Part shown: one piece after another, positions 9,655-17,571 of the stretch | Numbering within the stretch: position 1 is the first letter of the stretch | Layout of the letters: each line of letters starts with the position of its first letter | DNA from: Arthrobacter sp. SLBN-83 | Lineage (GTDB): Bacteria; Actinomycetota; Actinomycetes; Actinomycetales; Micrococcaceae | Reading direction: 5' to 3' | Length of the DNA stretch: 64,000 bases | Assembly (NCBI RefSeq): GCF_006715285.1 | Contig: NZ_VFMX01000001.1 | Span: 620,001 to 684,000 of the forward strand | The notes under the pieces: model-generated | Told to the model about the DNA's origin: nothing | The model's database searches: none | Seen by the model: only the letters and a program-made list of their open reading frames with translations | Made by a program: the position numbers and the translations under genes

Positions 9655-10602
9655 TTGGAACCGAACGCGCCCCGGCACCTGGGCCAGGACGGCAAAGGCC
9701 CCGGCCGGAGGGCAGTCCTGTTAGCAGCCATGCTGACACTTTCAGCCGCCGTGCCGGACCTGCAGCCGCATCCGAACCATGAGTCCGCACCGCAAGGAAC
9801 GCCGCCGGAAGACGGCGATTCAGCTGGCGTTTCCTCCCCGGTGATGAACACAGGGCCCGACGGTGACGAACCTGCACCTGCGCCTGCCATGCCATCGGCG
9901 CCGCCCTTACCTTCACGCGCGCAGATCGTCGACACCTACAGCAAGCACCAAGCCCGCTACTGGGGTTTGGAGGCTCCGGGCGTCCTGACGCGGCTGCCGC
10001 CCGGCGCGCAGGGTATCGCCCTCACCTTCGACTTTTGCGGCGGCTCCGGCGGCAGCGCCTACGATCAGGCGCTCCTGGACACCCTGCGCCAGCGCCACGT
10101 TCCGGCCACGCTCTTCCTGAATTCGAGGTGGATCACGGCCAATCCCGCCATGGCCCGGCAACTGGCAACTGATCCGCTTTTTGAAGTTGCCAACCACGGG
10201 ACCTCGCACAAGCCGCTGTCCACCACCGGCAACACCGCCTACGGAATCCCAGGCACAAAGAACGCCGGCGAGGTCTATGACGAGGTCATGCCGAACGACG
10301 GCGTCGTGGCCGCCATCACGGGCAAGCGTCCCAGATACTTCCGCCCGGGCACCGCCTACATGGACGACGTCGCCGTGGACATCCTCGGCGCGTTGGGAGT
10401 GAAAGCCGCTGGCTTCAGCATCAATGGCGACGGCGGCGCAACGTTCCCAGCCGCCGTCGTCGCCAAAGAGGTGGGAAGGGCCCGGGCAGGCGACGTGGTC
10501 ATCTGCCACGGCAACCATCCCAATGGCGGAACGGCGGAAGGCGTAAAGCAGGCGCTGGACAAGCTGCTGGCAGCCGGGATGTCCTTCACCCACCTGCCGT
10601 GA
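9655..10602 (+). CDS. secreted polysaccharide deacetylase (CE4/NodB fold)
   Basis: A 315-residue exported enzyme, expected to remove N-acetyl or O-acetyl groups from a cell-wall or environmental polysaccharide. The start is taken as TTG at 9655 because GGGAGG lies 7 bases upstream; a frame opening at 9535 has no such site. The N-terminus has a Tat/Sec-like signal (GRRAVLLAAMLTLSAAVPD) followed by a Pro-rich linker. NodB motifs are LTFDFCGG (motif 1), NHGTSHKP (motif 2) and RYFRPGTAYMDD (motif 3), with the late histidine in VICHGNHPN. Motif 1 has Phe where the second metal-binding Asp of TFDD usually stands. Confidence 0.85.
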   Translation: MEPNAPRHLGQDGKGPGRRAVLLAAMLTLSAAVPDLQPHPNHESAPQGTPPEDGDSAGVSSPVMNTGPDGDEPAPAPAMPSAPPLPSRAQIVDTYSKHQARYWGLEAPGVLTRLPPGAQGIALTFDFCGGSGGSAYDQALLDTLRQRHVPATLFLNSRWITANPAMARQLATDPLFEVANHGTSHKPLSTTGNTAYGIPGTKNAGEVYDEVMPNDGVVAAITGKRPRYFRPGTAYMDDVAVDILGALGVKAAGFSINGDGGATFPAAVVAKEVGRARAGDVVICHGNHPNGGTAEGVKQALDKLLAAGMSFTHLP

Positions 10603-10719
10603 GCGCCCCCTGGGCTGGTGGCGGGGTGCGTGCCGATCCGATACGTTGACAGGGAAGCCCTGCCCAGCAACCGGCGGCTGGACCGGGGTCCGGCCGCAGC
10701 CAAACGTTAGGAATTGCTC

Positions 10720-11352
10720 ATGCCGGAACAGCACAACACTCCTGCCATCGGATGGATCCCTGCCTGGGCGGACCTCCAGGGACGCTCCGCAGAAGCGATG
10801 GACGCCGGCTTCGTTGTCGAGGGAGGCACAGGAGAGGCGCCCCAAGGACAGGAGTACGTGACGGTATGGGCAGGCGGGGATGCTGAGGAGCTTGCCGCCA
10901 AGGCAGCGGGTAAGGGTGCGGGCCTGACCCTGCTTTGCGCTGACCCCGGAACTACCCGGGACCTGGCCCCGGGCGGTCTCACCCGGGTGTCCGAGAGGGT
11001 CCTGCTCATGGCCCCCACGGCCGAACTGAACACGGGAGTGGAACTCCCTGATAACTCCCAGGTGGCCCTGGCACCCATGGAAACCTATGACGCCGTCGAA
11101 ATCACCGTCTTTGACCGCCCGGTGGCCCGGGGCCGTGTCCAGGTGCGGGATGACTTCGCCGCGGTGGCCATCACGGAAGTCCCGGAAGGCCCGGAAAAGC
11201 AGACGTTTGAGCGCGGGCTGTTCGCCGCCATGGCAGAGGAGGCCTTCCTCCACGGCGCCGAGTACCTGCACATGGTGGTCGAGCCGGACGCTGCCGCCCC
11301 CTATGAGGCAACAGGGTGGACCACCGCCGGCCGCCTGGTAAGTTTCGGCTAG
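10720..11352 (+). CDS. hypothetical protein with a weak GNAT-like C-terminal half
   Basis: A 210-residue soluble protein. I chose ATG at 10720, with TAGGAA about 6-7 bases upstream, over a TTG six bases earlier. The C-terminal part (VRDDFAAVAITEVPEG, then QTFERGLFAAMAEEAF, then EYLHMVVEPDAAAPYEATGW) has the strand-helix-strand order of GNAT acetyltransferases, but the acetyl-CoA signature (Q/R)xxGx(G/A) is absent. I would not name an activity. Its stop shares bases with the stop of the convergent NADH dehydrogenase gene (CTAG at 11349-11352). Confidence 0.7.
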   Translation: MPEQHNTPAIGWIPAWADLQGRSAEAMDAGFVVEGGTGEAPQGQEYVTVWAGGDAEELAAKAAGKGAGLTLLCADPGTTRDLAPGGLTRVSERVLLMAPTAELNTGVELPDNSQVALAPMETYDAVEITVFDRPVARGRVQVRDDFAAVAITEVPEGPEKQTFERGLFAAMAEEAFLHGAEYLHMVVEPDAAAPYEATGWTTAGRLVSFG

Positions 11353-12590
11353 TCCGGCCTGCCCACCACCACCTGTGCCGGGCTGTGGGTCACATAGCCA
11401 TTGGCCCAGGAGAACAAGGCCCGGACTTTCTGCTGGAAGCCGGGCAGCAGGGCAAGGTGAACTGCCAGCCACGAAACGAACGCCAGCGGGCCCTGCAGCT
11501 GCAGGCGCCGCCGGCCCAGTTCCGCTACGGCTGCGCCGCGTCCCACCATGGCCATGTAGCCCTTGTCCCAATAGCGGAAGGGCTCCCGGACACCGCCGGT
11601 AAGGTCTGCGTAGATGTTGCGGGCCGCCCACTTGCCCGATTGCTGTGCCACGGATCCAAGCTGCGGCAGCTTGTTTCCGTCAGCGTCAACAATGTTCGCG
11701 GAGTCGCCCAGGACGTAGACACCTTCGAGGTCGGGGGCTGTCAGGTCGGGCTGTACGTCCACCCGGCCGCCCCTGCCCTGCTTCAGGCCGGACTCAGTGA
11801 TGATCCGCCCCGCCTGCAGGCCGCCGGCCCACACAACGATCCGGGCCGGAATAACCGTCCCGTCCTTGAGGGTCACCCCGTCAGGCCTGACTTCACCCAC
11901 CGCCGTCCCCATGTGCAACTGAACGCCCAGTTTCGTCAGCCGGTCCCGCGCGTACGCCTGGGACTTTTCGGAAAAAGCAGCCAGCACGTTGGGGACCATG
12001 TCCACCAAGTGCACGTGACACCGGGCAGCCAGTCCCGGCGAGAAGTACTTCGGCACAAGGTACTTGACGTTTTCCGCCAATGCACCTGCTGTCTCCACCC
12101 CGGTTGGGCCACCACCCACCACGATCACGTCTGCGTCAACCGATGGTTCCCGGTCGGCCTCGTCCATCACCGCTGTTATCGCGGCGCTGAGCCGCGTTGC
12201 GTCCGCCACCGAATACAGCGGGTAGGCATGCTCATCAGCGCCCGGCGTATTGAAGAAGTTCGGCACCGCGCCAGTGGCAATGACCAGGACCCGGGACCGG
12301 TAACTGGCACCGTCTGCGGTAGTGACGGTGCGGCTGGCCGCGTCGATGGCGGTCACCTCCGCCGTCAGGACGCGGACATTGTTGATCCTGCGGAACTCGG
12401 ACCGGAGCGGCCGGGTGACCGCCGAGACGCCAATCTGGGATGCAGCCACCTGGTAAAGGAGCGGCTGGAACTGCTGGTAATTGTTGGCATCGAGCAGCAA
12501 CACCCGGACGCCCTTGCGGCCTAACTCCTCAGCCGCCGTCTTTCCGGCAAAACCGCCGCCAACCACGATGACCTGATATGAATCGTCCAT
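11349..12590 (-). CDS. NAD(P)/FAD-dependent oxidoreductase, type II NADH dehydrogenase family
   Basis: A 413-residue flavoprotein. It has the FAD Rossmann motif VVGGGFAGKTAAEEL at the N-terminus, ATGAVPNFFNTPGA, and the NADH Rossmann motif VVGGGPTGVETAGALAE (about residues 153-169). The C-terminal FAD motif is VYVLGDSANI. The C-terminal region (AFVSWLAVHLALLPGFQQKVRALFSW) is the amphipathic membrane-binding part seen in NDH-2 enzymes, which pass electrons from NADH to quinone without pumping protons. ATG at 12590. It diverges from the coiled-coil gene at 12722 across 131 bp. Confidence 0.9.
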   Translation of the reverse strand: MDDSYQVIVVGGGFAGKTAAEELGRKGVRVLLLDANNYQQFQPLLYQVAASQIGVSAVTRPLRSEFRRINNVRVLTAEVTAIDAASRTVTTADGASYRSRVLVIATGAVPNFFNTPGADEHAYPLYSVADATRLSAAITAVMDEADREPSVDADVIVVGGGPTGVETAGALAENVKYLVPKYFSPGLAARCHVHLVDMVPNVLAAFSEKSQAYARDRLTKLGVQLHMGTAVGEVRPDGVTLKDGTVIPARIVVWAGGLQAGRIITESGLKQGRGGRVDVQPDLTAPDLEGVYVLGDSANIVDADGNKLPQLGSVAQQSGKWAARNIYADLTGGVREPFRYWDKGYMAMVGRGAAVAELGRRRLQLQGPLAFVSWLAVHLALLPGFQQKVRALFSWANGYVTHSPAQVVVGRPD

Positions 12591-12721
12591 TCGTGCAACA
12601 TACCCCTCCCGGCGGGCGAGTAACAGGGTGCCCCGGCCGCTGCATGATGGCGGACGTCTTGCCCCGGAAAGGGCGGGGGAACCTTCAAGACCCTCACCCT
12701 CCCGGCACCTAAGATTGCGGC

Positions 12722-13705
12722 ATGGAAGACGAAGCCCTGGCGGACATCGCGGATCGGCTCTATGCCGGGCCGTTGGACGACTTCGTCGCGTCCCGGGCCG
12801 CCGCCGCCAAGGAGGTTGCGCGCCAGGACAAGGGACTGGCTGCAGCGGTCCGCGGCCTGCCCAAGCCGTCCGTAGCTGCTTGGGCCCTGAACATGCTGGC
12901 GCGGCACCGGCCGGACGTCCTGGACGCGCTCGGCGACCTCGGGGCGCGCATGCGGGCCGCGCAGGAGTCGCTGGACGCCCCCGCCCTCCGGGAACTGGGC
13001 CGGGAGCGGCGCACTATGCTGGCTGACGCCGTCGACACTGCGCGGTCCGTTGCCCGGGAGCAGGGCCGTTCCATCAGTGACGCGATGGCCTCGGACGTCG
13101 AGGAGACCCTTCGGGCCCTGACAGCAGACGCGGGTGCGGCCAACGCCGTCGGCAGTGGCCGGCTGCTGAAGGTCCTGTCCGCCGACGGCGTCAATGACGT
13201 CGACCTGGATGGGGCGGTGGCCCTCCCCGGGCTGCTTCCTGCGGCGCCGTCCAACCGCCCCGCCGGCACTCCCTCCTCTGCACCGAAGGCACAGGCAGCA
13301 ACAGCAGCGAAGAAACGGACGACGCCGGAACCCGCCTCCCAGCCAAAACCCACCAGGCCGCGGCTTGAGGCAGTGCGGCAGACGCCCCGGCCAGCCTCGC
13401 CACCGGCGCTGGAAAAGGCAAAGGCGGCCCTTGCCGAAGCCCAGTCCGCCGAAGAGGAGGCCGTACGGCTTGCCGGCGAACTGCAGGACCAGGAGGAGCA
13501 GGCGAGGACGGAAATCGCGGAACTCCAGCAGGAGACGGTTGAGCTGCGGAGCAGGCTCAAAGCCGCCGAGGATAGCCTGGAGCGATCGCGCAAGAAGCTT
13601 GCGGCGACATCCGCGGAAGCGAAGCAGGCGGCCCGGGCGGCAGACAAAGCCAGCCGCACCGCCGTGCTGGCACAGGAACGCGTGCTTCGGCTGCGCAGTA
13701 ACTGA
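12722..13705 (+). CDS. coiled-coil hypothetical protein
   Basis: A 327-residue protein without a signal peptide. Residues 1-165 form an Ala/Leu-rich helical domain (ADRLYAGPLDDFVASRAAAAKE at the start, PKPSVAAWALNMLAR next). A Pro/Ala/Lys linker spans about 175-225. Residues about 230-325 are a long predicted coiled coil with Glu/Gln/Ala heptads ending LRLRSN. I do not recognise a domain. Function is unknown; the shape suggests a structural or scaffold role. Confidence 0.8.
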   Translation: MEDEALADIADRLYAGPLDDFVASRAAAAKEVARQDKGLAAAVRGLPKPSVAAWALNMLARHRPDVLDALGDLGARMRAAQESLDAPALRELGRERRTMLADAVDTARSVAREQGRSISDAMASDVEETLRALTADAGAANAVGSGRLLKVLSADGVNDVDLDGAVALPGLLPAAPSNRPAGTPSSAPKAQAATAAKKRTTPEPASQPKPTRPRLEAVRQTPRPASPPALEKAKAALAEAQSAEEEAVRLAGELQDQEEQARTEIAELQQETVELRSRLKAAEDSLERSRKKLAATSAEAKQAARAADKASRTAVLAQERVLRLRSN

Positions 13706-13769
13706 GACCCGCACAAAGCACCTATCGGTCCCCCTCCCGCAGGCCGTTCAGGAGACCTACTCTGGAGCT

Positions 13770-14867
13770 ATGGATGCCGCAGCAGCCCATGCCTTTGCGA
13801 TTCCGCCGGCAGCAGTTCACCGCCCCACCACGGCCCTCGAGGACGCCATCACCCTCGCGGCCGGTGTCTGGCTCCTCATTGGAACCTATGTTGATGGCTG
13901 GGCCCACAACAATCTCCGCAACCTCGAGACGTTCTTCACGCCATGGCACGCCGTCCTGTACTCGGGTTTCGCGGCCTGCGCCGTCTGGATCGCCTCCCTG
14001 ACGTGGCGCCGGCACGCACCCGGCACGCGGTGGGTTGAAGCGGTCCCTGCGGGCTACGGGGCTGCGGCGGCCGGAGTCGCCATCTTCCTGGCCTCCGGGA
14101 TGGGAGACTTCGCCTGGCATTCGGTGCTTGGCATCGAGCAAAACATCAGCGCACTGTTCAGCCCGTCCCATCTTGGACTTGCCACGGGCGGATTCCTTAT
14201 CCTCGGCGCCCCGTTCTCGGCCGCATGGCAGTCACCCGGGCGGCCCTGGCCCCGACTGGTGCCGGCATTCGCCAGCGCCATGCTCGCCGGGATGGTGGCG
14301 GCGTTCATCCTCCAGGAATTCGCCGTCTTCGCCCGCCACGGGCTCGTCCAGACCTACACCAACGCAGCGGGAACGCAACCTACGGTGACGGGCCCAACGT
14401 CGGCCGGCATCATGATCTCGCTGGCGACCTTCCTGGTCTCGACGGTGGTGCTCTTTGCTCCCGTCCTGCTGCTGTCACTGCGGTGGCGCCTGCACCCCAT
14501 GGTCCCCGCGGCAATGACATTTGTCCCTTCGGCAGCCCTCCAGGTCATGGTGGCGCTGCGGGACGCCTGGCTGGTGCCGGTGGCCCTTGCCGGTGCGGTC
14601 CTGGTGGGAGTGGTGTGGGTGGTGGTGCGGCCGGCGCCGGACCGGCCCGGCAGGCTGATGACTGCGGCAGGTCTCTCCCCAGTCGTTTTTTGGGCGCCCT
14701 ATTTCGCCGGCGCGGCGCTCCGGGACGGTTCCCTTAGCTTCTCCCCCGAAATCTGGAGCGGAACGCTCGTCTGGGCCGGGCTGGGAATGCTGGCACTGGC
14801 GGCCCTCACGCTGAAGGTGCGGGCCGGGACCGGTCCCCATCCACAACACGCGGAGGCTGGTTCCTAA
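13770..14867 (+). CDS. multi-pass membrane protein of unknown function
   Basis: A 365-residue integral membrane protein with about nine hydrophobic segments. I chose the ATG at 13770: the upstream extension of this frame overlaps the coiled-coil gene and is not protein-like. GGAG lies just before the ATG, and AGGAG 16 bases upstream. Conserved-looking polar residues sit in membrane segments: GTYVDGWAHNN, FFTPWHAVLYSG, GDFAWHSVLGIEQNISALFSPSHLGL. Such His/Asp/Trp-rich loops suggest metal or cofactor binding, but I do not recognise the family by name. Confidence 0.8.
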   Translation: MDAAAAHAFAIPPAAVHRPTTALEDAITLAAGVWLLIGTYVDGWAHNNLRNLETFFTPWHAVLYSGFAACAVWIASLTWRRHAPGTRWVEAVPAGYGAAAAGVAIFLASGMGDFAWHSVLGIEQNISALFSPSHLGLATGGFLILGAPFSAAWQSPGRPWPRLVPAFASAMLAGMVAAFILQEFAVFARHGLVQTYTNAAGTQPTVTGPTSAGIMISLATFLVSTVVLFAPVLLLSLRWRLHPMVPAAMTFVPSAALQVMVALRDAWLVPVALAGAVLVGVVWVVVRPAPDRPGRLMTAAGLSPVVFWAPYFAGAALRDGSLSFSPEIWSGTLVWAGLGMLALAALTLKVRAGTGPHPQHAEAGS

Positions 14868-14898
14868 GAATGTCAGACCCCGGTTGCACACTGGATTT

Positions 14899-15084
14899 AT
14901 GGAAAACCAAGCTGTACAGGAATTTCACGTAACGTACTTCGACGCCGATTGTGGCCGGGCCCGGTCCGAGGTCTTCGAGACGCTCGAAGAGGCTGAGCGC
15001 TTCGCCTGCCGGCACTGCCACGGCGAGGACAACTGGGCCGTCGTGGACGCCGTCGTGGTGGAGCACATCCAGGTCGCTGCCTAG
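14899..15084 (+). CDS. small hypothetical protein with HCxxEDNW motif
   Basis: A 61-residue soluble protein beginning MENQAVQEFHVTYFDADCGR. The sequence FETLEEAERFACRHCHGEDNWAVVDAVVVE reads as a compact beta-alpha-beta unit, with Cys-x-x-Cys-like pairing (C41 with C44) and conserved-looking aromatics. I chose ATG at 14899 over TTG at 14884. The gene lies 31 bp after the membrane protein and is followed by a strong hairpin terminator, so it probably ends that transcript. Function unknown. Confidence 0.65.
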   Translation: MENQAVQEFHVTYFDADCGRARSEVFETLEEAERFACRHCHGEDNWAVVDAVVVEHIQVAA

Positions 15085-15143
15085 GGCGTCCCACCCAAGG
15101 CGCTGCCAGGTAGAGCTGGCTCACTGGCCCTGGTTTAAAACCA

Positions 15144-15184
15144 TCAGCCCGCGCTGCCAGGCGATTGCCGGCAGCGCGGGCTGA
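15144..15184. terminator. bidirectional hairpin terminator
   Basis: A perfect 15-bp stem (15144-15158 with 15170-15184) has an 11-nt loop. It lies between two convergent genes ending at 15084 and 15239. Flanking A/T-rich bases (TTTAAAA before, TTGTTT after) suit termination from both sides. Confidence 0.85.
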
Positions 15185-15238
15185 CGTTGTTTGACGGGAG
15201 TCCGCAGGCCTTGTTGGGCCGGCTCCCCGCGTCGCTGG

Positions 15239-16084
15239 TTAGGCGAAGTCGGAGACCGCGGGATCGGCTCCGATGCGGCCTTCGCCGCTGGCGGTGCGGT
15301 CCAGCTTGTTGATGGCCTCAACGTCCTCGGCGTCCAGGGACACCTCAAGCGCGGCGAAGTTCTCCTTGATGCGCGACTCGGTCACGGACTTGGGGATGAC
15401 CACGTTGCCGATCGCCAGGTGCCAGGCAATGACCACCTGGGCGGGTGTGGCCTGGTGCTTGTCGGCGATGGACGCGATGGTGGGGTCGTTCAGCAGCTCG
15501 CCGCCCTGGCCCAGCGGGGACCATGCCTGGGTCAGGATGCCCTTGGAGGCTCCGAACTCGCGCAGCTCACCCTGGTTGAAGTAAGGGTGCAGTTCGATCT
15601 GGTGGATGGCCGGAACCACGCCCGTTTCGTCGATGATGCGCTGCAGGCCCTCCACGGTGAAGTTGGAGACGCCGATGGACTTGACCCGTCCGCGCTTCTG
15701 AAGCTCGATCAGCGCCTTCCAGGTGTCAACGTACTTGTCCTGCTTGGGCTGCATCCAGTGGATCAGGTAGAGGTCCAGCGTCTCCAGGCCAAGCCGGTCC
15801 ATGGATTCCTCGAAGGCGGCGAGGGTTGACTCGTAGCCCTGGTCCGCGTTCCACAGCTTGGTGGTGATGAAGATCTGTTCCGGGGAGAGGCCTGAGCTGG
15901 CGATGGCGCGGCCCACGCCGGCCTCGTTGCCGTAGATCTTGGCCGTATCGATGTGGCGGAAGCCGGCCTCGAAAGCCTGGCGGACAACCTTTTCAGCCAC
16001 GTCGTCCTCAACCTGCCACACACCGTAGCCGAGCTGGGGAATCGTGTTTCCGTCGTTGAAAGTCAAGGTAGGTGAAAGAGTCAT
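15239..16084 (-). CDS. aldo/keto reductase
   Basis: A 281-residue NADPH-dependent carbonyl reductase of the AKR superfamily. The catalytic tetrad is visible: Asp and Tyr in HIDTAKIYGNE, Lys in TTKLWN, His in LYLIHWM. The cofactor region is IPKSVTESRIKENF, as in 2,5-diketo-gluconate reductase-type AKR5 enzymes. The length is typical. The physiological substrate cannot be read from sequence. ATG at 16084; the upstream 127 bp hold no gene. Confidence 0.92.
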   Translation of the reverse strand: MTLSPTLTFNDGNTIPQLGYGVWQVEDDVAEKVVRQAFEAGFRHIDTAKIYGNEAGVGRAIASSGLSPEQIFITTKLWNADQGYESTLAAFEESMDRLGLETLDLYLIHWMQPKQDKYVDTWKALIELQKRGRVKSIGVSNFTVEGLQRIIDETGVVPAIHQIELHPYFNQGELREFGASKGILTQAWSPLGQGGELLNDPTIASIADKHQATPAQVVIAWHLAIGNVVIPKSVTESRIKENFAALEVSLDAEDVEAINKLDRTASGEGRIGADPAVSDFA

Positions 16085-16211
16085 GCTTTCATCCTGCCAA
16101 AACAGAGCCCCGGAACGGGCTCGATCCGCGCCTTGTCAGCCAGTCGCGTAACACCAAAATTTCCAAGAGATTTGGGAATATTTCAGGCCGCCGCCCAACG
16201 CCGTCCGCTGG

Positions 16212-16655
16212 CTATTCCCCGCGAAGCTGCCTCTCGGCGTCGTCAACCTGCTGGAAGACGGCCTCGGCACGGCGCCGCACGGACGCTGCTCCTACGGGCA
16301 CGGGACCGACGGCGAGCCGAAGCATCGCTGCAGCTTCGGCCGTGGTGGCCAGCGAGTTTCCGGCCTTGGACAGCGACCGGTGCACATTGGCGAGGGCAAC
16401 AGGTATGTCCAGGCCTTCACTGGGCGAACGCCGCTGCGCCTCCATGCACACCGCACGCACCCGCTGCAACAGGGCGGCGAGTTCGTTCGCAATCTCCACC
16501 AGCTCGGCGTACAGCTGGTCATCCTCCACGCCCTCAAGCACCTGGTGGAAGCGGTCCAGTCCCCTGTGGAAGCGGTCGTGGGCGCGTCGCCACAACCCCT
16601 TGCCCAGTTCCGCATCATCCTTGCGCCCTTGCCGGGCGGCGCTGAAAAAGCCCAA
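16212..16655 (-). CDS. hypothetical helical protein, second gene of the bpa operon
   Basis: A 147-residue all-helical protein (QLYAELVEIANELAALLQRVRAVCMEAQR in the middle; SVRRRAEAVFQQVDDAERQL at the end) with no signal peptide or known domain. The start is TTG at 16655, eight bases after the bpa stop and preceded by AAGG at a 6-base spacing, so it is very likely cotranslated with bpa. A role linked to the proteasome activator is suggested by position only. Confidence 0.7.
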   Translation of the reverse strand: MGFFSAARQGRKDDAELGKGLWRRAHDRFHRGLDRFHQVLEGVEDDQLYAELVEIANELAALLQRVRAVCMEAQRRSPSEGLDIPVALANVHRSLSKAGNSLATTAEAAAMLRLAVGPVPVGAASVRRRAEAVFQQVDDAERQLRGE

Positions 16656-16663
16656 GCGGAACC

Positions 16664-17290
16664 TTAGAGGTACTGCCCCGGACCGTGGTCCGGTTCATCA
16701 CGGGGGCTTGGCCGCGACGGGGCCCCGGGGCGGGCGCCGGCCGGTGCCCGCTGCGGCTCACCGTTCTCACCAATCACGACGCCGGGCGCAATCATGGTGC
16801 CGGGCGGCAACTGGCGCAGCTGCATTTGCGCGGCGGCCTGCTGCTGGGCGGCATGCTGGGCCGCGATGGCGGTCTGGATACCGTGGAAGAGGCCCTCGAG
16901 CCAGCCGACCAGCTGGGCCTGGGCGATCCGGAGCTCCGCGTCCGAGGGTGTGGCTTCGTCGGAGAAGGGCAGGCTGATCCTGTCCAGTTCCGCCACGAGC
17001 TCCGGCGCCAGGCCGTCCTCGAGCTCCTTAATGGAGCGTTCGTGGATTGCCGCGAGCCGGCCGCGTGCCGCGTCATCCAGCGGAGCGGACTTCACCTCTT
17101 CGAGGAGCTGGCGGATCATGGTGCCGATCCGCATCACCTTGGCCGGCTCGTCCACCAGGTCCTGCAGGTTACTGCCCCGGGGTTTGCCGTCCCCGGCGGA
17201 CGGATCCTGCATGGATTCCTCTGCGTCGTCAACGGGGGTGCCTTCTACCGGGAGGTCCTCAGCTGCCTGAGTGTCTTTGGGATCGCTCAT
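16664..17290 (-). CDS. bpa: bacterial proteasome activator Bpa (PafE)
   Basis: ATP-independent ring-forming activator that opens the 20S proteasome gate and feeds it unfolded proteins. The 208-residue protein matches the DUF2587/Bpa family: an acidic disordered N-terminus (to about residue 40), a helical core starting LVDEPAKVMRIGTMIRQLLEEV and continuing through RIAQAQLVGWLEGLFHGIQTAI, then a Gln/Ala-rich helix and a Pro-rich tail. It ends in GQYL, the C-terminal HbYX-type motif that docks into the proteasome pockets. The proteasome core genes are not in this window. ATG at 17290; the following gene is probably coupled. Confidence 0.92.
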   Translation of the reverse strand: MSDPKDTQAAEDLPVEGTPVDDAEESMQDPSAGDGKPRGSNLQDLVDEPAKVMRIGTMIRQLLEEVKSAPLDDAARGRLAAIHERSIKELEDGLAPELVAELDRISLPFSDEATPSDAELRIAQAQLVGWLEGLFHGIQTAIAAQHAAQQQAAAQMQLRQLPPGTMIAPGVVIGENGEPQRAPAGARPGAPSRPSPRDEPDHGPGQYL

Positions 17291-17322
17291 GCGTTCATAC
17301 TCTCACGGCCTATCCGCCCGGG

Positions 17323-17348
17323 GCCCGCCAGGAAGCCTCCTGGCGGGC
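17323..17348. terminator. hairpin terminator after cstA-ybdD
   Basis: A perfect 11-bp stem (17323-17333 with 17338-17348) has loop AGCC. It lies between the end of ybdD (17368) and the start of bpa (17290), both on the minus strand. The stem is GC-rich and there is no T-tract on the minus side. Confidence 0.65.
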
Positions 17349-17367
17349 TTGTCCGCTGCGGGCACAA

Positions 17368-17571
17368 TCAGCAGCACCTGCCCTGGGGGTTGCTGTCCTG
17401 GCGGTCCGCGCGGTCCCGCCAGAACTCCCGTTCGGTCAGGGGCGCCTCCTGGTGCCCGGCCGCCCTGTGGTGCTCCAGGTACTTGGCGTAGGCGTCGGCG
17501 CCCATGACGCCGCCCAGGTAGCGGGCGAAGCCGCGGAACCCGCTGGCCACCAGGGCGATGCCGCTGCTCAT
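17368..17571 (-). CDS. ybdD: YbdD/YjiX family small protein
   Basis: A 67-residue cytosolic protein with the family core GFARYLGGVMGADAYAKYLEHHRAA, followed by LTEREFWRDR. In many bacteria this family is encoded next to the pyruvate carrier CstA/BtsT, as here. Its ATG at 17571 overlaps the cstA stop by one base (TGATG), which implies translational coupling. Its role in transport is not established from sequence; regulation or stability of the carrier is the usual guess. Confidence 0.88.
   Translation of the reverse strand: MSSGIALVASGFRGFARYLGGVMGADAYAKYLEHHRAAGHQEAPLTEREFWRDRADRQDSNPQGRCC

Noticed and set aside
9913..11631. A 572-residue minus-strand frame across the deacetylase and its neighbour.
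   Set aside because: It is antisense to two well-supported plus-strand genes, rich in Gly/Arg/His, and lacks any domain pattern.
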